Below are positions 59,220-64,000 of a DNA stretch of 64,000 bases, piece after piece. The position numbers and the translations under genes are program-made. The DNA is from Spirodela intermedia. Taxonomy: Eukaryota; Streptophyta; Magnoliopsida; Alismatales; Araceae. The stretch covers positions 3,008,501-3,072,500 of the forward strand of contig LR746275.1 in NCBI GenBank assembly GCA_902729315.2. Reading direction: 5' to 3'. The notes beneath the pieces were generated by a model. It did not search any database. It had not been told where the DNA came from and worked only from the letters and a program-made list of their open reading frames with translations. Every line of letters begins with the position of its first letter. The stretch's first letter is position 1.

Positions 59220-60352
59220 CTTCATGTGATAGCCAGAAAAATGTTTGACAAAGTGGTCCGAGAACTTGAAAATGCTTATTATGTTCTAACATTGCACCAA
59301 AATTTGACTTTGCTTGGAGTATTGGAGGTAAATGGATATTACTTCAAAAGAAAGAATGGGATCCTCAAGATTATTAAGGGATCACTTGTTGTGATGAAGG
59401 GAAGACGTCAATGAGCAATTTTTTATAAACTTGAGGAGAGTACTATTATAGGTGGAGCTTGTGTTGCAACACCGGATGATTCTATAATTGATGACACACT
59501 TTTATGACACTTGTGATTCAGTCATATGAGTGAGACAACTATACAAAAACTACATGCATGAAGACTGACAATGGTACATAATTTAAGAATTTTGAATTTG
59601 ATCAATTTTGTGATGAGCATAATATTATATGTCATCATATGGTGAAAAAGACTCCATAGTAGAATAGTATTGTTGAGTGGATGAACCGCATGATTACTGA
59701 GAGAGCACGGTATTTTTGTGTGAATGTCAACTTGCCTAGGAAATTTTAGGCAAGAGTTGTGAGTATGGTAGCTTATTTAATGAATAGATCATTAAATTTT
59801 ACTCTTCATGGGAAGGTTGCTGAAGAAGTATAGACTGAAAATCCTATTAACTATTCAAATTTACATATATTTGAATGTCCAAAATATATTCTTACACTTG
59901 CTGATGAGAGATCAAAGTTGAATCTAAAGTCGAAGAAATCTATCTTCTTGGGTTATAGCACTAGTGTGAAGGAATATCCACTTTGCAATTCAGAAGCAAA
60001 AAAAAATATTTTTAGTAGAGATGTGATTTTTGATAAAGATCACATGTTGAAGTCTTTTTCTATAGAGCACAAAGTTCAAGAATCTAATGATACTCAAGTT
60101 ATAGACAAAGTAAGGTTGGAGGTAGAGATTGTGTAGAGTCTTAGTTCTGTTGTAAGTAAAGATCGAGTTGTAGAATCATTATATATTCTTGATTATATTA
60201 TTACTAGATGGATTAGGTGTGAAGTAAGGCCTTTTACTCGTCTTGATAATTATGTTACCTTTACATTATTTGTGATATGGCAAGCCCAAAACATTTTAGG
60301 AGTCAATTAGTTGTCCTAAAAAGAGGTGTATGTAGTCAATATCTAAAGAGTG
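59220..60352 (+). pseudogene. Copia relic: pre-integrase and integrase with internal deletion
   Basis: LTLLGVLEVNGYYFKRKNG and LKIIKGSLVVMKG (59226-59414), then FSHMSETTIQKLH of the GAG-pre-integrase. At about 59560 the sequence jumps to KTDNGT..F, so the part of the integrase with the first catalytic aspartate is deleted. The third-motif region NSIVEWMNRMITERAR, VAYLMNRSLNFTLHGK and the post-core KLNLKSKKSIFLGYSTSVKE (ORF 59918-60136) follow. Several stops. It ends where a TGATAAG-family copy begins. Confidence 0.82.
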
Positions 60353-60358
60353 AGCATT

Positions 60359-61971
60359 TGACATGACTTAGTCATTGTATAGTAAATCACGTAAATTTTA
60401 AATTTATAAAACTAAAAAATACTAATTTTTAGATAACTAGAAGTATTTATGAACAAATATATCAATTATAAGTTAATAAAAAAAATTAAAATAGTGATAA
60501 TTTTTTAAGTCAATCATAGGGATGTATATAATATTAGATAATTTTTCAAAATGTTTTTCAAAGAATACTATTTTCTATGAATTTTATTCTAAGAAATGAA
60601 AATTAAATATATTTAAAATTCACAAAAAAAAGAAATATGGGGTATACTCGATAAAGGCGAATCAAGTAGAAATAGAGTTCTACCCAACAATTCTTACGTA
60701 AGTAATTGCAAATGATTTAATTGATCAAATTAAGATTTGTAAAATTTAAAAAAAATATAATTAAATGAAGTATAGTTTAGTAAATTTAAATCACATAAAT
60801 TATCACTAAATGAAGCAAAAATTAAGTTGAAAGTAGGAAAATAAAGTTTCGATGTTACAGCAACAATGCACTAGAATTTTGAGCATTTAGGAGGATTGTC
60901 GTGTAGTGTCCATGGCCTCGAAGGCTCTCCTTGGACGAGGATGCTGTAGGCAATCTCTAGATCTCCTTACAAAGTTTAAAGATAAATGAAATGGGTTGTC
61001 AAACGTCTCCAAAGTTGTCACTTAGCAGAGCGAAAACACAACGACTATGTGGCTCTGTGACAACTATCACTTGACAGAGAAGAGCTAGATGGAGTTGGGG
61101 CATATGTCAAGAAGCTTTATCCTCATGTTCGCATAATGAGAGAAGACTCTTCATCGCATCCGGTATGGTCTTAAGAGGTGGAGACTTATCTCCCGACATA
61201 TCATCCTCTTCCTAATGATGACTTGTTCGTTGATCAATTAGAGGTAATTTACTTAATAGATTTGTAATCCTTTTATCACGAATCATTTAACAATTTTAGT
61301 AACAATGCTTCACGAATCGCATTGATGAAATTTTTGTCGATGTTCCAACAATTATAACGGCTTAATCCTTCACTAATGATCTGCAGAAAAGTCATGATAA
61401 TCATATAGAAGTACGAGTTTTAGCTTTGGGAGGATTTAAACTCGTGTCGATTGCCTGCCTTCAAAGCCTTTTGTGAAAAGGTGTGATACAGATTTAGTCC
61501 CACATTGTTTGTACACCAAAGTTTTGGAAAAATCAATACTAATATTACATTCTCAAGTAATGAGTCCCTTTCTCCTGTGTGTACAACCACTCCTTAGCCC
61601 ACAGCCAATTGGCCACCGGTGACATAGAAGGAGAGTGGTGCACGCATGCCCCCATCGGTCCTAGCTGCTCGAACCTTTGCTCGTAGCTCCCCTCGATTGT
61701 GCTTCTGACCCACTTACGAGCTAGGCTGGCTAGCGAGTCCCCTCATTTAACTATATATTTTTTTTAATTTCTTTTTCTTCATTTATCTCAAAAATAATAT
61801 TGTAAAAATTATATAAATTTATAGAAAATCACATAATTAGCCAAAAAATTACGTTAATCAATTGAAAACTATTTTTCTCAATTTAACATAAATATAAGTC
61901 TATTTATCATGAGTTAAGGCTAAAACTATATTATTTACTAATTATTAACTCATGATAATGAAGACTTATCA
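60359..61971 (-). repeat. TGATAAG-family copy, full length, mismatched flanks
   Basis: Inverted, TGACATGACTTAGTC ... AATGAAGACTTATCA, 1613 bp. The flanking pentamers (GCATT left, TGTAG right) do not match, and the Copia relic on the left does not continue on the right. The copy may have mediated recombination or suffered a flanking deletion. Confidence 0.82.
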
Positions 61972-62099
61972 TGTAGGTATCACATTTATTCTTCCACTAC
62001 AATATCAAGCCATCAATTTCTTCACCATTTCCCATCATAAAGATCACAAATCAATAGGATTGATTATGAGTTCCTTGTCTCCTTTGTATGAAGAGTCAT

Positions 62100-62425
62100 A
62101 ATCCTTCTCCTTCGATCTCTTCTCCTTCTCCTCCCTCTTTTTCCTCCATTTAAAGGAGAGGAGAAGGGTTTGTAAGAGTTGAAGATAATTGTGAGAGGTG
62201 GTGAAGTGGTGAAGAGAAGCTGGACTTGTGAGATTTCCTTCTACAATTGATTTGTGTTTACAATTCATGCAAAACTAATCACATGTTCTAGTCTTGAACA
62301 CAGTTGGCAAAGTCTTGTTCAACCATTAAAGCACATCATGTTTTGATGGTGTAATTTTCTGATATTTGCATCCTATTAGTTGTTAATTTCAATTTAAATA
62401 TATTCTTTTACTTTATTTTTGTCAA
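62100..62425 (+). repeat. Dispersed repeat, copy 2 (partner 20985-21335)
   Basis: Same orientation and order of shared phrases as the first copy, including CCATTTAAAGGAG in the TATA-like position, CAGTTGGCAAAGTC.TGTTCAACCA and TTAGTTGTTAATTTCAATTTAAATA. Confidence 0.6.
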
Positions 62426-62507
62426 CAGCTCATTTGGCTTGGATTATTATATTGTATTTTAGTTTAATGAATTAATTGATTCTAATGTATCATATGGAGA
62501 GAAAAAA

Positions 62508-62514
62508 AGTGAGC

Positions 62515-62540
<26 letters not shown>
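62508..62540 (+). repeat. (GA)n microsatellite
   Basis: GAGAGAGAGAGAGA with one GATA interruption. A short TC tract lies nearby at 62710-62732. Confidence 0.8.
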
Positions 62541-62545
<5 letters not shown>

Positions 62546-63129
62546 GGCCCTTGACCAGCCACCCTTGTTCTCCTTCCTTGAAGCATGAGGAGGTGAACCT
62601 TCTCTCGTGTGGTCATCAAAGACATAGAGTGCAGCTGATTTAGTTAACAAGTAACACTTACCAATGGCCATTTCTTGTCCTTTTTCTCTCATCACTCTCT
62701 ACCCTCCCTATCTCTCTCTCTCTCTCCCCCACATCAGTAGGAATGGTATATTCTTATCCCTGATCATTTGGACATGATACTAACTATTTAAATCACATGA
62801 GTGGTCTTGTAATCTATGCATGTGGAAAAAGTGCTGTAAAAAATCTAGTGAAAAATGGGGTTTGGAGAGAGATAAAATCACAATGCAAAATCTTCTCTAT
62901 GGTGGCAGAAATTAGGGATTTATCATCTCCCCCTATGTTGAAGTAATTGAGTTGCCCAATCTAGATAGCTTTGAACTCTTGTCAACCTAGTGAAGCTGAA
63001 GTCAATTTCATAACCAAAGTATTGAAGCATTATTGCAAGATTTATCAATTATATTTACATAAATAACATTGAAGGTGAATCTCTCTCACTTCCTCAAGAC
63101 TTCTTTTTACAATTTAGAGGTAAATGTTT
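62541..63129. other. No gene recognised
   Basis: Sequence upstream of the Copia gag relic, possibly its 5' LTR or leader, but no boundary could be found. Confidence 0.3.
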
Positions 63130-63620
63130 CAAGAAAATAGAGGATAAACAAGATTCAAGAGACCTTATGAAGAATATATTTACCACTAACTCTTATCTTT
63201 CTCATGCTATGCATGGTATATCTATTAAATTAGATGGTACTAATTTTTAGTTTTGAAAATCCTCTTTTGAAATGTTTATTGGTGCTCGCAAGAAAAAGTA
63301 TATACTTCAACAAGTTAAGCTGAAGGTTAAGAATGAAGAATAGAAAGCTAATGATGATTGGGTCACTACATGTTTATTGAATAGTATGCTACAATCTTTC
63401 ATCATGCATGCATCATCATATAATTCAGCCAAAAAAAATATGGGAGGTAGTACATGAGTTATACTCCTATAAGAAGAATATTTCTCATCTTTACAAGGTA
63501 TTGGAAGAAATTCAAACCTTTAAAAAAGGTTCTATAGATTTGGGTGATTTGTTATGAAACACTTAGAGATTTATGAAATGAATAAGACAGATATCAGCCT
63601 ATCAGCGAGTAGAAGGATGC
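63130..63620 (+). pseudogene. Copia gag relic
   Basis: Broken plus-strand frames reading GISIKLDGTNF, then K.SFEMFIGARKKKYI, NDDWVTTCLLNSMLQ, a stretch matching IWEVVHELYS-type gag after a frameshift, KNISHLYKVLEEIQTFKKGS and IRQISAYQ. This is the DUF4219/UBN2-type gag order. It may belong to the same lineage as the pol relic at 59220-60352, but a repeat of about 1.6 kb and other sequence lie between them. Confidence 0.78.
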
Positions 63621-63744
63621 CATCCAAGCAGTTGAGTGAAAGATCAAATGATGACCCTAGAGGAGATCCTAACTTCAACATAGATATATGCACTCGTGTG
63701 ACTTGAGGATTCTAACTCTATGTCATAGACAGAGTCATCAGCAG

Positions 63745-64000
63745 GAGATGAGAGACCATACCCTTATTGGTATCTATAGAGTGATTTTCCAATTTGAATG
63801 AAGATCGTTAACATGAAACTTGTAAGGTCATTATTCTCATATTTTTAATGAGAAATATAATTATATAATACAATAAAATATTAATAAAACTCAAGATCTC
63901 ATAACACGAAAAGGGTCGGATGAGATTTTCCACAAAGAACAAGTTGACAAAGTCAAATTGTATGAAGTCAAGCTTTAAGTTTGGTCAATCTTGTATAAGG
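63745..64000 (+). repeat. Dispersed repeat, copy 2 (partner 26030-26255)
   Basis: ATTGGTATC through GGTCAATCTTGTATAA matches 26041-26240 in order, with an extra AT-rich stretch of about 50 bp. It continues beyond the window edge. Confidence 0.55.

Noticed and set aside
1-64000. CRISPR arrays, bacterial operons or riboswitches
   Set aside because: The window is plant nuclear DNA. The repeats found are microsatellites or transposon copies, with no regular short repeat-spacer pattern.

Overview
This window is nuclear DNA from a flowering plant. The evidence is introns with GT...AG borders and plant-type TATA and AATAAA signals, type 1 non-specific lipid transfer protein (nsLTP) genes, plant Copia and Gypsy retrotransposon debris, a plant-style mitochondrial ribosomal L12 relic and a receptor-like kinase relic. 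The fairly GC-rich nsLTP exon in an AT-rich background would fit a monocot, but I cannot name the species. Most open reading frames in the window are chance or transposon frames. I support only two intact protein-coding genes.

Layout. 1-4114: nested copies of one TG...CA repeat family. About 4690-18605: a large inverted duplication. Its two arms of about 3.4 kb (4690-8075 and 15185-18605) each carry one intact nsLTP gene (6670-7129 plus strand; 16118-16577 minus strand), a GA/CT microsatellite 0.6-0.9 kb upstream of the gene, and three degenerate tandem units further upstream. The spacer of about 7.1 kb holds a decayed Copia element (8549-13170, minus strand) and a third, broken nsLTP copy (about 14040-14280). 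18640-20110: Copia gag/protease relic. 22340-22703: a fourth, broken nsLTP. 23-32 kb: mostly unassigned sequence with a solo Copia-type LTR (27540-28015) and a Gypsy RT/RNase H relic (29730-30470).

32-62 kb is dominated by the same TG...CA repeat as at the left edge, in both orientations. I call it the TGATAAG family: a unit of about 1.6 kb, starting TGATAAG and ending CACGTCA. Copies at 35239, 35987, 39139, 50814 and 56202 have exact 5-bp target-site duplications (GTCTC, ATTGT, AGGGG, GTACT, ATATT). This shows they are individually inserted units, most simply solo LTRs, because no internal retrotransposon domain accompanies any copy. About 16 copies or fragments make up roughly a third of the window, and none lies between 4.1 and 32.6 kb. 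Several are nested in older copies. One splits an L12 pseudogene (38784-41068). A receptor-kinase pseudogene (58010-58741) and Copia relics (59220-60352, 63130-63620) close the window.

How the parts relate. The functional content is a small, rearranged nsLTP cluster: two head-to-head genes plus two relics. Both intact genes encode a predicted secreted 90-residue, eight-cysteine lipid-binding protein with a shortened loop before Cys7. Arm identity is highest over the gene bodies and lower outside them, which suggests gene conversion. The coding differences pile up in the last ten or so codons. The repeat family carries a conserved hairpin with compensatory changes, a CTTACGTAAG palindrome, bZIP-type motifs at its end and a Pol III B-box-like sequence. 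These make it the most unusual non-genic object here.
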